Virus record (IMG/VR): IMGVR_UViG_3300012936_002700
Coordinates: 1-54,265 of that record
Length of the DNA stretch: 54,265 nt
Strand: one strand, 5' to 3'
DNA from: a virus
Made by a program: the position numbers and the translations under genes. Shown here in pieces: positions 42,893 to 50,533 of this stretch. The notes under the pieces are model-generated. The model had not been told where the DNA came from. It did not search any database and saw only the letters and a list, made by a program, of their open reading frames with translations. Numbering within the stretch: position 1 is the stretch's first letter; each line of letters opens with the position of its first letter.

Positions 42893-43714
42893 TTACCACT
42901 TTCTGCAAGACCAGTAACGTGCTTTTGTTCTTGGTCCTGGATTATCACAATTATGTCTTGCTCTAAAACTCTTTCTTGCACCTGGATTGTTTTTTCTAAT
43001 ACGCATTGATTTACCTTTTACACTGCTACCGCCGTGTCCAAAGTTAACCTTTTTAACGTTTCCTGTTTTAGGATCTTTTACGTATACTTTAAATTTCTTA
43101 ACATCACCTGCCATAGGTTTGCCAAGTTTAACTTTACGTCCTTGGTACTCTGCTTCATCCATAGGATCGTCATCATCATTGTACCACATAACACCATATG
43201 CTTCGTAGAAATCATCATCGTCATCATATGTTTCGTCTATACTTGCATTTGCAAGTGTTTTGATTCTATCAAGTTCGTCAGTGTCTTCATCAACACCAAA
43301 ACCTACAATATCATCTCCTAAGATCTTTACCGCTTCTGTGCAGGTGTCTTCATCAATTTCTGATACACCCATAAGTTTCATAAATTCTTTTTGCATAGCA
43401 TCTGTGATAGGTAACATTTTTGAGAATTTTTCTGGATTACGAAACAGTTCATCTTCGGCTTTGTTTCTGTCGCCACCAAACATTTCTACTGCTTTTTCAA
43501 ATTCGTTGTCTTCAACCCCATCTGTTAAAATGCCTGAGTCTATAAAGCCTCTAAACATACCAGATGGTAGTTCGTCACCGTTGTTGCCTCGATACTTGCT
43601 GTATTTGTTATACCAAGCCTCTAATGCTGACTTGTCAACGTGTGCTTCTGCTACATTAGGTTGGTCGACTACATCGAGTCCTGCTTCTTTAAGATATCTT
43701 TTAAATTCGCTCAT
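42893..43714 (-). CDS. Acidic/basic protein with shared leader and Cys-rich tail
   Basis: 273 residues. Leader MSEFKRYLKEAGLDVV (LKE-A) is the best match in the cluster to the T4 capsid-targeting sequence. A long acidic helical middle (AVEMFGGDRNKAEDELFRNP, VDEDTDELDRIKTLANA) precedes a basic tail with KGKSMRIRKNNPGARKSFRA and HNCDNPGPRTKARYWSCRKW. The tail is a recurrent phage motif. A late promoter (43745-43753) lies upstream, so it starts the leader-bearing gene cluster. Confidence 0.7.
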   Translation of the reverse strand: MSEFKRYLKEAGLDVVDQPNVAEAHVDKSALEAWYNKYSKYRGNNGDELPSGMFRGFIDSGILTDGVEDNEFEKAVEMFGGDRNKAEDELFRNPEKFSKMLPITDAMQKEFMKLMGVSEIDEDTCTEAVKILGDDIVGFGVDEDTDELDRIKTLANASIDETYDDDDDFYEAYGVMWYNDDDDPMDEAEYQGRKVKLGKPMAGDVKKFKVYVKDPKTGNVKKVNFGHGGSSVKGKSMRIRKNNPGARKSFRARHNCDNPGPRTKARYWSCRKW

Positions 43715-43744
43715 ATGATTAACCCTTTATACTGCTAATATAAA

Positions 43745-43753
43745 GTATTTATC
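43745..43753 (-). promoter_or_regulatory. T4-type late promoter box
   Basis: Minus strand GATAAATAC, 31 bases upstream of the ATG at 43714, at the head of the leader-bearing gene cluster. Confidence 0.65.
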
Positions 43754-43773
43754 ACAGTTTGTCTACTAAAAGT

Positions 43774-44043
43774 TTATACAGAGATTTCGATATTGAACTT
43801 TGAAAACCCTAAATCAAACAGTCTATTTGCTACTCTTTCAGCAACAGCGTTGCTTTCTGCTTCATCTAACTGCTTGTGGGTATCAATTGTAAGCACAGTT
43901 TCGCCCTTATCAGACTCATATACTTCATATAATGCTTCAGACTCAGTAAGTGCTTCGTCAGTGCAGTTTAACACTTGTTCAGCAACAATAGAATCTACAT
44001 CTTCTTGCTTACCTTGCCATACAATATTAATAAAATTTGACAT
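43774..44043 (-). CDS. Hypothetical small acidic protein
   Basis: 89 residues: strongly acidic, with a beta/alpha pattern (FINIVWQGKQEDVDSIVAEQ, ETVLTIDTHKQLDEAESNAV) and a final strand FSKFNIEISV. The ribosome site TTAGGAGTCAAT precedes the ATG. Its position, eight bases after the 113-residue structural-like gene, suggests the same transcript. No function can be assigned. Confidence 0.6.
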   Translation of the reverse strand: MSNFINIVWQGKQEDVDSIVAEQVLNCTDEALTESEALYEVYESDKGETVLTIDTHKQLDEAESNAVAERVANRLFDLGFSKFNIEISV

Positions 44044-44051
44044 ATTGACTC

Positions 44052-44393
44052 CTAATGATTTAACAAGATGCTGTTAATAGTACCATCTGTATATGTTACT
44101 ACTGCTCTTATCCATACATAATTACCTGTTACATTAACAATTTTACTTGCAGTTGTGCCTTGTTCAAGATTACTGCTTACGCTGAACCAGTCTGTATCTG
44201 CAGGAGCCGTTGCAAGTGAGGCTTGTATATCTATTGTGCCTCTAAAGCCTGTGATATTGTACTGTATTGTGTGTACGCCATCTGCACGACCATAATAGCC
44301 GTCACCTTTAAACTTATCACCTGTGATAGTTTCTACAGTGCTATCTCCAGGATGCGTATTTGCTGATAAAATTGTTTCACTACTGCTTGGCAT
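44052..44393 (-). CDS. Beta-rich virion-like protein
   Basis: 113 residues, rich in Thr, Ser, Gly and Val (HTIQYNITGFRGTIDIQASL, IVNVTGNYVWIRAVVTYTDG), ending in a strand-like TINSILLNH. The composition is typical of capsid decoration or tail-associated beta-sandwich proteins. GATAAATAGTTGT immediately precedes the ATG, which may be a late promoter giving a leaderless message. Structural role inferred only. Confidence 0.6.
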   Translation of the reverse strand: MPSSSETILSANTHPGDSTVETITGDKFKGDGYYGRADGVHTIQYNITGFRGTIDIQASLATAPADTDWFSVSSNLEQGTTASKIVNVTGNYVWIRAVVTYTDGTINSILLNH

Positions 44394-44398
44394 ACAAC

Positions 44399-44406
44399 TA
44401 TTTATC
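44399..44406 (-). promoter_or_regulatory. Late promoter-like box next to the ATG
   Basis: Minus strand GATAAATA ends five bases before the ATG at 44393. If it acts as a T4-type late promoter, transcription would start at or near the start codon. It may instead be a chance match. Confidence 0.4.
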
Positions 44407-44410
44407 CGAT

Positions 44411-46663
44411 CTATGCTGTTACAGTTTCTGCTTTTTTACTCGGTACTAATTGGATTTTGTTGTTCTTAGTGTCAATATGCAAGTGGCCACCATCTTTTAG
44501 TTTTCCGAACAATAGTATCTTACTCAAATCACGTTTGATCTCTTTGTCTATTGTACGTTGCAATGGTCTTGCACCCATCTTCTTGTCAAAGCCAACATCT
44601 ACAAGGTAATCAATAGTATCATCTGTAATGTCAACAGTAACATTTTTCTCTTTAAGCATATCACGTAATTCAACAAGGAACTTGCCTACAATTTTGATCA
44701 TTGTATTTTTCTCAAGTTTGCCAAATGCGATAACGCCATCAAGTCTATTACGGAATTCTGGAGCAAAAAACTTCTTAAGTTCTGTGTCTTCGTAATCCAT
44801 TTCCATATCTTCATTGAAGCCGATAGCATTTTTCTCTGCTTGTTCCGCACCTAAGTTAGTGGTAAGGATCAATACACAATTTTTTGCATCGGCTTCTTTC
44901 CCGTTGCTTCCGGTAACTTTTCCATTGTCCATTAATTGTAGTAGAATTTGTGAAACATCTGGGTGTGCTTTTTCTACTTCATCAAGTAGTAATACACAAT
45001 TAGGATGTTCTTGCAGTTTAGTAATTAACTGTCCTGCACTATCTTCATAACCTACATATCCTGGAGGTGAACCAATTAATTTTGCTACTGAATGTTTTTC
45101 TTGATACTCAGACATATCAAAACGTACAAGTTCAACACTTAATTCATTTGCAAGTTGCTTGGCTGTTTCTGTTTTACCTACACCAGTTGGACCCATAAAC
45201 ACAAACGCACCTACTGGTTTGTTATCTGGTTTAAGTCCTGCTTGTGCTACAAGGATTTTGTCTACAATCTCATCAATCGCTTTGTCTTGTCCATAAACTT
45301 GTTTCTTAAGATTATTTTCAAGATGTGCAAGATTGCTTGATTCTTTTTGTGATATTTGCTCTGGCGGAAGTTTAATTGCTTTTGCAAGTTCAAATTCTAC
45401 TTCTGCTTTGCCTACAATTTTGTCTCCTTTAACTTTTTTCAAATTAAAGCGTGAACAAGCAAGATCAAGTAAATCAATTGCTTTGTCTGGTAATTTTTTA
45501 TCTGCCATATATTTCACACTTAATTTAATTGCGGCATCAATTGCTTCTTCTGTAATAGTTGTACTATGATAATCTTCATAATACTTTTTAATACCAAGTA
45601 AAATATCTTTTGTAACTTCTTTGCTTGGCTCTGTAACACTAACACGTTGAAATCTACGCATCAATGCTCTGTCTTTTTCAAAATACTTTCTATATTCTTC
45701 CCATGTTGTACTTGCAACAACTTTAATATCACCTTTACCAAGTGCTGGCTTTAACATATTAGCAAGATCATTTGCACTATTAGAACCACCACCTGCACCT
45801 GCACCATTTATCATATGTGCTTCGTCGATGAATACTACTGTTTTACCTTGCTTTTTAATTGCCTGCATAACAAGTTTGAAACGTTCTTCAAAGTCGCCTC
45901 TGTATTTAGAACCTGCTAACATGGCACTTACGTCAAGATTATATACACTATATTCTTGTAAAAATTCTGGAACTGTTTTGTTAACAATATTAAATGCAAG
46001 TCCTTCAGCAATAGCAGTTTTACCTACACCAGGATCGCCTACAAGTAATACATTGTTTTTAGTTCTACGTCCAAGTGCAAGAGCAATGCTTTCAAGTTCT
46101 TCTGCTCTGCCAATAACGGGATCAATTTTATTTTGTTCAACTTCTTTGTTTAAATTTGTTGTATACTCACGTAAGGCTTTTTGTGCGACTGCTTTCATTT
46201 CTTCGTCGTCTGCCCAAGTATCAATCTCACTGTTTAAGTATTCTGCAAATCCTTCTTTTGTAAGTCCTGCTTTTTGAATATGGTAATATGACCAAGACTT
46301 TTTCTCATTCATGATACTTAAGAACACATCTGTTATCTCAATATGATGTCTACCACTGAACAAAACTTGTGTAAATGCTCTATTAAGAACACGTTCTACA
46401 GTAGCAGTCTTTTTAGGCTTGTATTTTTTAGCCATTTCTGGTGTTAACGTAATATCTTGTAAGTCTGCTTTTAAATAATGCTCAATATTCTTTTTAATAA
46501 ACTCAGGATCTACTCCTGTGCCTTCAACAATTTTACAGAACTTTTCAGAACATAGCATTGCAAATAGCAAATGCTCAAGAGTCACATACTCGTGATTTAA
46601 CTTCTTAGCATCTCCTGTTGCTTTATCAAATACTGCTTGTAAATCGTCACTTGGTTCAACCAT
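44411..46663 (-). CDS. clpA: ClpA, AAA+ unfoldase subunit of Clp protease
   Basis: 750 residues, full-length ClpA architecture. N-domain (1-140), first AAA+ module with Walker A GDPGVGKT (209-216) and Walker B VVFIDEAH (276-283), second module with GPTGVGKT (491-498) and VLLLDEVEKAH (557-567). The loop NAIGFNE (about 612-618) has an IGF tripeptide at the position of the ClpP-docking loop of E. coli ClpA. That suggests the phage protein can still couple to host ClpP and redirect degradation. It overlaps the deformylase by eight bases. Confidence 0.92.
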   Translation of the reverse strand: MVEPSDDLQAVFDKATGDAKKLNHEYVTLEHLLFAMLCSEKFCKIVEGTGVDPEFIKKNIEHYLKADLQDITLTPEMAKKYKPKKTATVERVLNRAFTQVLFSGRHHIEITDVFLSIMNEKKSWSYYHIQKAGLTKEGFAEYLNSEIDTWADDEEMKAVAQKALREYTTNLNKEVEQNKIDPVIGRAEELESIALALGRRTKNNVLLVGDPGVGKTAIAEGLAFNIVNKTVPEFLQEYSVYNLDVSAMLAGSKYRGDFEERFKLVMQAIKKQGKTVVFIDEAHMINGAGAGGGSNSANDLANMLKPALGKGDIKVVASTTWEEYRKYFEKDRALMRRFQRVSVTEPSKEVTKDILLGIKKYYEDYHSTTITEEAIDAAIKLSVKYMADKKLPDKAIDLLDLACSRFNLKKVKGDKIVGKAEVEFELAKAIKLPPEQISQKESSNLAHLENNLKKQVYGQDKAIDEIVDKILVAQAGLKPDNKPVGAFVFMGPTGVGKTETAKQLANELSVELVRFDMSEYQEKHSVAKLIGSPPGYVGYEDSAGQLITKLQEHPNCVLLLDEVEKAHPDVSQILLQLMDNGKVTGSNGKEADAKNCVLILTTNLGAEQAEKNAIGFNEDMEMDYEDTELKKFFAPEFRNRLDGVIAFGKLEKNTMIKIVGKFLVELRDMLKEKNVTVDITDDTIDYLVDVGFDKKMGARPLQRTIDKEIKRDLSKILLFGKLKDGGHLHIDTKNNKIQLVPSKKAETVTA

Positions 46664-47180
46664 ATGTTATTACACCTTTATATCTTTTCATTAATTTTGC
46701 TTGTTTCTTCTTTGCCATATCTATTTTAATTTTACTTACACGGTCTGTATAATTAATACCATATAAGTGATCAAACTCATGTTGAAATATTCTTGCATTC
46801 CAACCTGTAAACTCTATTGTACATTCTTTTCCTGTAGAGTCAAGAAAAGATGCTACCAAAGCCTCGGCACGTTTTACCTTAAAGTATAGTAATGGAAAAC
46901 TTAAACACCCTTCTTCTCCTAAAACAGTTTGTTCAGATACCTTTTCAATCTTAGGATTGATTACTGCAAAAGGTTTATCATCATAACCTTCAAGTTTTTC
47001 AGGAGATAAAACAAAAATTTGTGCATCAAGTCCTACTTGATTTGCACTTAGACCAACACCATGTTCTTTTAACATGATAGCAATCATTTCCTCTTCAATT
47101 TTTTTAGCATCTAACTTATCAAAATCAAATGGTTGAACTTTCTTTTCTAACCATTCATTTGGATGATATACTAATTTCAT
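46656..47180 (-). CDS. def: Peptide deformylase
   Basis: 174 residues with all three deformylase motifs: GVGLSANQ (41-48), EGCLS (90-94, metal-binding Cys92) and HEFDH (134-138, metal ligands and catalytic Glu). It removes the formyl group from nascent proteins. Marine phages carry such genes as auxiliary genes. It overlaps the DnaJ gene by four bases and the ClpA gene by eight, forming a three-gene operon. The first motif has Ser in place of the usual Ala. Confidence 0.95.
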   Translation of the reverse strand: MKLVYHPNEWLEKKVQPFDFDKLDAKKIEEEMIAIMLKEHGVGLSANQVGLDAQIFVLSPEKLEGYDDKPFAVINPKIEKVSEQTVLGEEGCLSFPLLYFKVKRAEALVASFLDSTGKECTIEFTGWNARIFQHEFDHLYGINYTDRVSKIKIDMAKKKQAKLMKRYKGVITYG

Positions 47181-48013
47181 TTCTTTAACTTCCTTATTAC
47201 TTCGCGTTCTTCTTGTGTAAGATTCTTTGGAATCACACCGTTAATTTTTAAGTAAACATTTCCTGAAGATCCAGTGTTATAGTCGGGTAAGCCTTGTCCG
47301 TTTATGCTCATTACTGTGCCTGGTTGTGTGCCTTGTGGTATGTTAATACTTATAGTTCTACCTGAGGGCAAGGTTAAGTTTGTGGTAGTTCCTAATATCA
47401 AATCATATACATTTATAGATTTTTGAGTATGTAAATTCAAATGATCAATATCAAAATTTGGATCACGTAAAATTCTAACTCTAACATTTAAATTTCCTGC
47501 AGGTATATTTGGAATACTATTATCCCCTAAGCCTTGGTACCTAATTGTGTCACCTTGCCTTGCACCTTTGGGTACATCAATATTTACTGTACGTTCTTGT
47601 CCGCTATGTGTTCTGAATGTTGCAATTACTCCCTTTCCAGTATAAACTTCAGCAAGTGTAATATCACAATTGATTGTTATATCTGCATTTTGTTGATGTC
47701 GCGGACCTCTCCGTCCACCAAAGCCTCCTCCAAAAAATGTAGAAAACAAATCTCCCATATCACCATCAAAATGGAATTGAGTTCCTCCACCTTGGAATGG
47801 ATTTGCTTGTTGTGGATCAGCAGTACCATATTGGTCATACATTTGTTTCTTTTGGGGATCGGATAAAACTTGATATGCTTCGTTTAATTGGGTAAATTTT
47901 TTATGGTCACCACCTTTGTCAGGGTGATGCTTTGCCGCTTGTTTTCGGAAAGCAGTTTTTATATCTTTATCTGATGCGTTACGTGAAACGCCTAAAAGGT
48001 CGTAATAATCCAT
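47177..48013 (-). CDS. dnaJ: DnaJ/CbpA-type co-chaperone
   Basis: 278 residues. J-domain with HPD at 30-32 (AAKHHPDKGGD), a Gly/Phe-rich region (FQGGGTQF, FFGGGFGGRRG), and C-terminal substrate-binding domains (VPKGARQGDTIRYQGLGD, IPQGTQPGTVMSINGQGLPD). The zinc-finger domain of classical DnaJ is absent, so it is CbpA-like. It would stimulate host DnaK. It heads the DnaJ-deformylase-ClpA operon from a consensus promoter. Confidence 0.92.
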   Translation of the reverse strand: MDYYDLLGVSRNASDKDIKTAFRKQAAKHHPDKGGDHKKFTQLNEAYQVLSDPQKKQMYDQYGTADPQQANPFQGGGTQFHFDGDMGDLFSTFFGGGFGGRRGPRHQQNADITINCDITLAEVYTGKGVIATFRTHSGQERTVNIDVPKGARQGDTIRYQGLGDNSIPNIPAGNLNVRVRILRDPNFDIDHLNLHTQKSINVYDLILGTTTNLTLPSGRTISINIPQGTQPGTVMSINGQGLPDYNTGSSGNVYLKINGVIPKNLTQEEREVIRKLKK

Positions 48014-48019
48014 AGCAGT

Positions 48020-48048
48020 ATTATATACTTATTTCAGGCGTTTGTCAA
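48020..48048 (-). promoter_or_regulatory. Consensus sigma70 promoter for the dnaJ-def-clpA operon
   Basis: Minus strand TTGACA (48048-48043), 17 bases, TATAAT (48025-48020). Both hexamers perfect. The TATAAT is only seven bases upstream of the DnaJ ATG, so the message would be leaderless or nearly so. Confidence 0.8.
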
Positions 48049-48051
48049 TGA

Positions 48052-48351
48052 TTATTTGTCTGACTTCTTAGATGTACCTGTGTAAAGACCAAACCATGCC
48101 GCGCCAGCACCAACTACAATACTAATCAAACCACTTTGTTCCATTGTAGGTGCCGCCAAGTTCATATACCAAATTACACATTTGTATAACAATATGATGT
48201 AAACTGTTAAAAACAATCTTGGAAAAATTCTCCAAGCATCAACTGCCTTTGCTAAATGGATAAGTCCTTGATAAGGATTCTGCGAACTATCTGTAGTTGT
48301 TGTATCAACTTCAAGATCGATTTGTACACTCTTTTTAACTGGATCACTCAT
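48052..48351 (-). CDS. Small membrane protein, holin candidate
   Basis: 99 residues. Two hydrophobic spans (RLFLTVYIILLYKCVIWYM and SGLISIVVGAGAAWFGLYTG) with charged ends and a polar N-terminus with acidic/Thr stretch. Size and topology fit a class II-like holin, and it lies in the lysis region with the spanin and endolysin genes. Coupled to the next membrane gene by one base. Function is inferred from context. Confidence 0.65.
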   Translation of the reverse strand: MSDPVKKSVQIDLEVDTTTTDSSQNPYQGLIHLAKAVDAWRIFPRLFLTVYIILLYKCVIWYMNLAAPTMEQSGLISIVVGAGAAWFGLYTGTSKKSDK

Positions 48352-48632
48352 TATTTTTTACCCTCAAGTTTTTTAAGACGACTTTCAAGTTCGTCTATCT
48401 TCTTAGTCACGTATGGATACTTTTTACGCCAAGCATCTTTGTCCTGTTTAAACCAAGTCCAACCCCAACGTTCGACTAAAAAGTCTACAGTGAGATCAAA
48501 TTTAGCATATAGCCATAGTCCCAATCGTGTGCTTTTGAAATATGTTGAAAATGCTAATCCAAACAATGACCCTACTAATGCTGTGTAGATCCACAGTCTA
48601 TCAGTTGCCATTCTTTCAATCATTTCCCACAT
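48351..48632 (-). CDS. Small membrane protein in lysis region
   Basis: 93 residues. One hydrophobic segment (LWIYTALVGSLFGLAFSTYF) followed by a tryptophan-rich and Lys-rich coiled coil (VTKKIDELESRLKKLEGKK). It could be an antiholin or another lysis-associated protein. A GATAAATAC late promoter is 27 bases upstream, so it leads a two-gene transcript with the holin candidate. Confidence 0.6.
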   Translation of the reverse strand: MWEMIERMATDRLWIYTALVGSLFGLAFSTYFKSTRLGLWLYAKFDLTVDFLVERWGWTWFKQDKDAWRKKYPYVTKKIDELESRLKKLEGKK

Positions 48633-48658
48633 AATTTTCGCCCTTCTTTATTATGTAA

Positions 48659-48667
48659 GTATTTATC
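48659..48667 (-). promoter_or_regulatory. T4-type late promoter box
   Basis: Minus strand GATAAATAC, 27 bases upstream of the ATG at 48632. Confidence 0.65.
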
Positions 48668-48673
48668 TATATA

Positions 48674-48841
48674 TTAGAAAGAACAGGATAGTTCACCCTT
48701 GGGTTTGTAGTTTTCTCTTTTGTTAAGATCTTCTATAGTGTTTGCTTCAACGTCAACTCCAGGCTTAATTTTGCAGTTATTTTTAGCAGAACATGAGGCC
48801 AGAACGATCGCTACTGACAATATGGTTAGTATCCTAAACAT
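48674..48841 (-). CDS. Tiny lipoprotein (possible o-spanin)
   Basis: A 55-residue frame with signal peptide and lipobox: MFRILTILSVAIVLASCSAK, Cys17. The mature part is short (KPGVDVEANTIEDLNKRENY) and carries two more cysteines. Size and lipobox fit an outer-membrane spanin, and it follows another lipoprotein and an i-spanin-like gene. It is shorter than usual gene-calling cut-offs. Confidence 0.65.
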   Translation of the reverse strand: MFRILTILSVAIVLASCSAKNNCKIKPGVDVEANTIEDLNKRENYKPKGELSCSF

Positions 48842-48847
48842 ATTATC

Positions 48848-49198
48848 TTATTTTGTTTGGTCGCTTTCGTAATATTCTTTGTATTGATCAATAACCTGAC
48901 GTTGCTTGATCATGTATGCACGGATCTGTGCAAAGTTTTTAGAAAGAAATTCGTAATCTTTATCGCTTAAACCAAATAGCACAGGGTCTTTACCTTCTTC
49001 TTTTAGTTTAGCAAATACTTCATCTGCATTTTCGCTTGTAATGATTACCCATTTCAAAGGTTCCATCTTAACCGCTTCTGGATATGGCAAGTTCAAATTT
49101 TCTCTTGGAACTTCTTGTTCAAAGATTTTTAATTCTTTCACAGTAGAACACCCACTCACTGCTATAGCAAGTAAGGCAATAATTAATATTTTACTCAT
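48848..49198 (-). CDS. Lipoprotein, o-spanin candidate
   Basis: 116 residues from the ATG at 49198 (an ATG nine bases earlier is also possible). Signal sequence and lipobox MSKILIIALLAIAVSGCS. The mature domain is charged and helical (SENADEVFAKLKEEGKDPVL, AQIRAYMIKQRQVIDQYKEY). It overlaps the end of the i-spanin-like gene by eight bases, as in nested or overlapping spanin pairs. Confidence 0.7.
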   Translation of the reverse strand: MSKILIIALLAIAVSGCSTVKELKIFEQEVPRENLNLPYPEAVKMEPLKWVIITSENADEVFAKLKEEGKDPVLFGLSDKDYEFLSKNFAQIRAYMIKQRQVIDQYKEYYESDQTK

Positions 49199-49679
49199 AC
49201 GGTACATAATTTGGATTTGCTATACTCGGACATTCAGAATTAATTTCTGATTTCAGTGTAGCATTTATTTCCTTCTCTGTTAGTTCTGCTCCCATAGCAA
49301 TTTCTACACATCTCATTGCTTTCTTGGTAGCATTGTTTATAACACGTTCTACTGACTCTGATCTTTTTACAGCAAGATCACCTAAGTCTCTTACTTCACC
49401 ACGACCATTTATTTTATTAAAACGTTTGTCCAGAGCGGCAAACTCTGCGGCAAGCGTTTTATTTGTTTTTTCAAGTTCTTTGTTTGCGGCCAATATTGCT
49501 TTGAAGTCATTTGCCTGTTGTTCTATCACAGCCTTTTGACTTTCAACACTTTTTTCTAACTTTAAATTGTTTGCTTCTGATGTAGCCAAGTCTGCTTTAA
49601 GATTCTTAACATACACAAAGCCACCGCCGGCACCTGCCAACATAATTAAAACCATTGCTATTTTAATTGATCCAAACAT
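49191..49679 (-). CDS. i-spanin-like membrane-anchored coiled-coil protein
   Basis: 162 residues. N-terminal membrane span (IKIAMVLIMLAGAGGGFVYV), then a long coiled coil (ANNLKLEKSVESQKAVIEQQ, ELEKTNKTLAAEFAALDKRF) and a globular C-terminal part with ECPSIANPNYVPYE. This is the Rz-type inner-membrane spanin topology. It sits between the ACP-like gene and the lipoprotein gene in the lysis cluster. It probably connects the inner and outer membranes at lysis. Confidence 0.75.
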   Translation of the reverse strand: MFGSIKIAMVLIMLAGAGGGFVYVKNLKADLATSEANNLKLEKSVESQKAVIEQQANDFKAILAANKELEKTNKTLAAEFAALDKRFNKINGRGEVRDLGDLAVKRSESVERVINNATKKAMRCVEIAMGAELTEKEINATLKSEINSECPSIANPNYVPYE

Positions 49680-49894
49680 TATGCTTCTACCAGTTTAATA
49701 AAGTCGCCAACTGTTTTTACGTTTGCTTCGTCTTCACTTGAAATAGTTTTGCCTGTTGCTTCTTGTATCGCAACTGCTAACTCAATAATATCAAACTCGT
49801 CTGCACCTAAGTCATCTATCAAAGATGCTTCTGGTACTACCTTAGATACATCAACGTCTAAATGTTCTGCAATGGCTTTAACGACTTTTTCCAT
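49679..49894 (-). CDS. Acyl-carrier-protein-like protein lacking the attachment serine
   Basis: 71 residues from the ATG at 49894, behind an AGGAAG ribosome site and coupled by TAATG to the zinc-ribbon gene. The ACP fold pattern is clear (VVPEASLIDDLGADEFDIIE, then LAVAIQEATGKTISSEDEAN). The phosphopantetheine attachment site, normally LGADSLD, is LGADEFD here: Ser is replaced by Glu. It cannot carry acyl chains in the standard way and may instead mimic an ACP. Confidence 0.8.
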   Translation of the reverse strand: MEKVVKAIAEHLDVDVSKVVPEASLIDDLGADEFDIIELAVAIQEATGKTISSEDEANVKTVGDFIKLVEA

Positions 49895-50058
49895 TATCTT
49901 CTTCCTTGTTTGCAAACTTCGATGGTAATTGGCTTACCATCTCCGTCAAGCATTTCCTTAAAAAGAGGTCCTTCGTGATATTCGTGTCCACAGTTAGAAC
50001 AGCCTACTTGGCCATTCCCAACGCTGTGTCCTTCGTTTCTGTTACTCTGCGTGTCCAT
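49894..50058 (-). CDS. Small zinc-ribbon-like peptide overlapping the endolysin gene
   Basis: A 54-residue frame reading through the 3' end of the endolysin gene in another frame. It has CSNCGHEYHEGP and a later EVCKQGRR, a possible zinc knuckle of CxxCxH...C type. Its stop codon is coupled (TAATG) to the ACP-like gene. No strong ribosome site precedes the ATG at 50058 and no protein family is recognised, so reality is likely but not certain. Confidence 0.5.
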   Translation of the reverse strand: MDTQSNRNEGHSVGNGQVGCSNCGHEYHEGPLFKEMLDGDGKPITIEVCKQGRR

Positions 50059-50531
50059 CCTCTACCAAATGTTTTAAATGTTGATAATGACTCATAGTAA
50101 TCTTGGCGAATCTGTTGGTAGTCTTCGATTGCTTTTGCAACACCATGTGTTTCTACATAGCCTTTTGTTTTTGCAATAGTGTTTGGTCCAATCCAACCAT
50201 CTACTTTTGATCCTGCCATTTGTTGTAAGAATTTAGTTGCTCTATGTCTACCTGCATTTACACACATATCAAAGACACATAAGTCTAAACCTGCTGGAAT
50301 TTCATCTGCCATGATAGCAGTCCAGTAATTCTTTTTGTAAATTGGAGTAACATCTTCAACTGTTAACTCTTTAATTTTATCTTTAGTAACTACTTTACCT
50401 ACCCAATCTTCGTAAGTTTGTTTTGTAACGCCCATATTAGTAGCACCACCTGGGTCTTTTGGATGATCTACATAACCACCTTCATGATGAAGGATAATTT
50501 CTAAGCACTTCTTAAAGTTCTCTGTTGCCAT
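50004..50531 (-). CDS. Endolysin (glycoside hydrolase 108-type muramidase)
   Basis: 175 residues. HHEGGYVDHPKDPGGATNMG (residues 15-34) contains the catalytic Glu and the family signature of phage N-acetylmuramidases of the GH108 type. VDGWIGPNTIAKTK (peptidoglycan-binding-like domain) follows. It degrades peptidoglycan at the end of infection. No signal peptide, so it needs a holin; holin and spanin candidates are adjacent. The 3' end overlaps the zinc-ribbon peptide gene. Confidence 0.9.
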   Translation of the reverse strand: MATENFKKCLEIILHHEGGYVDHPKDPGGATNMGVTKQTYEDWVGKVVTKDKIKELTVEDVTPIYKKNYWTAIMADEIPAGLDLCVFDMCVNAGRHRATKFLQQMAGSKVDGWIGPNTIAKTKGYVETHGVAKAIEDYQQIRQDYYESLSTFKTFGRGWTRRVTETKDTALGMAK

Positions 50532-50533
50532 TT

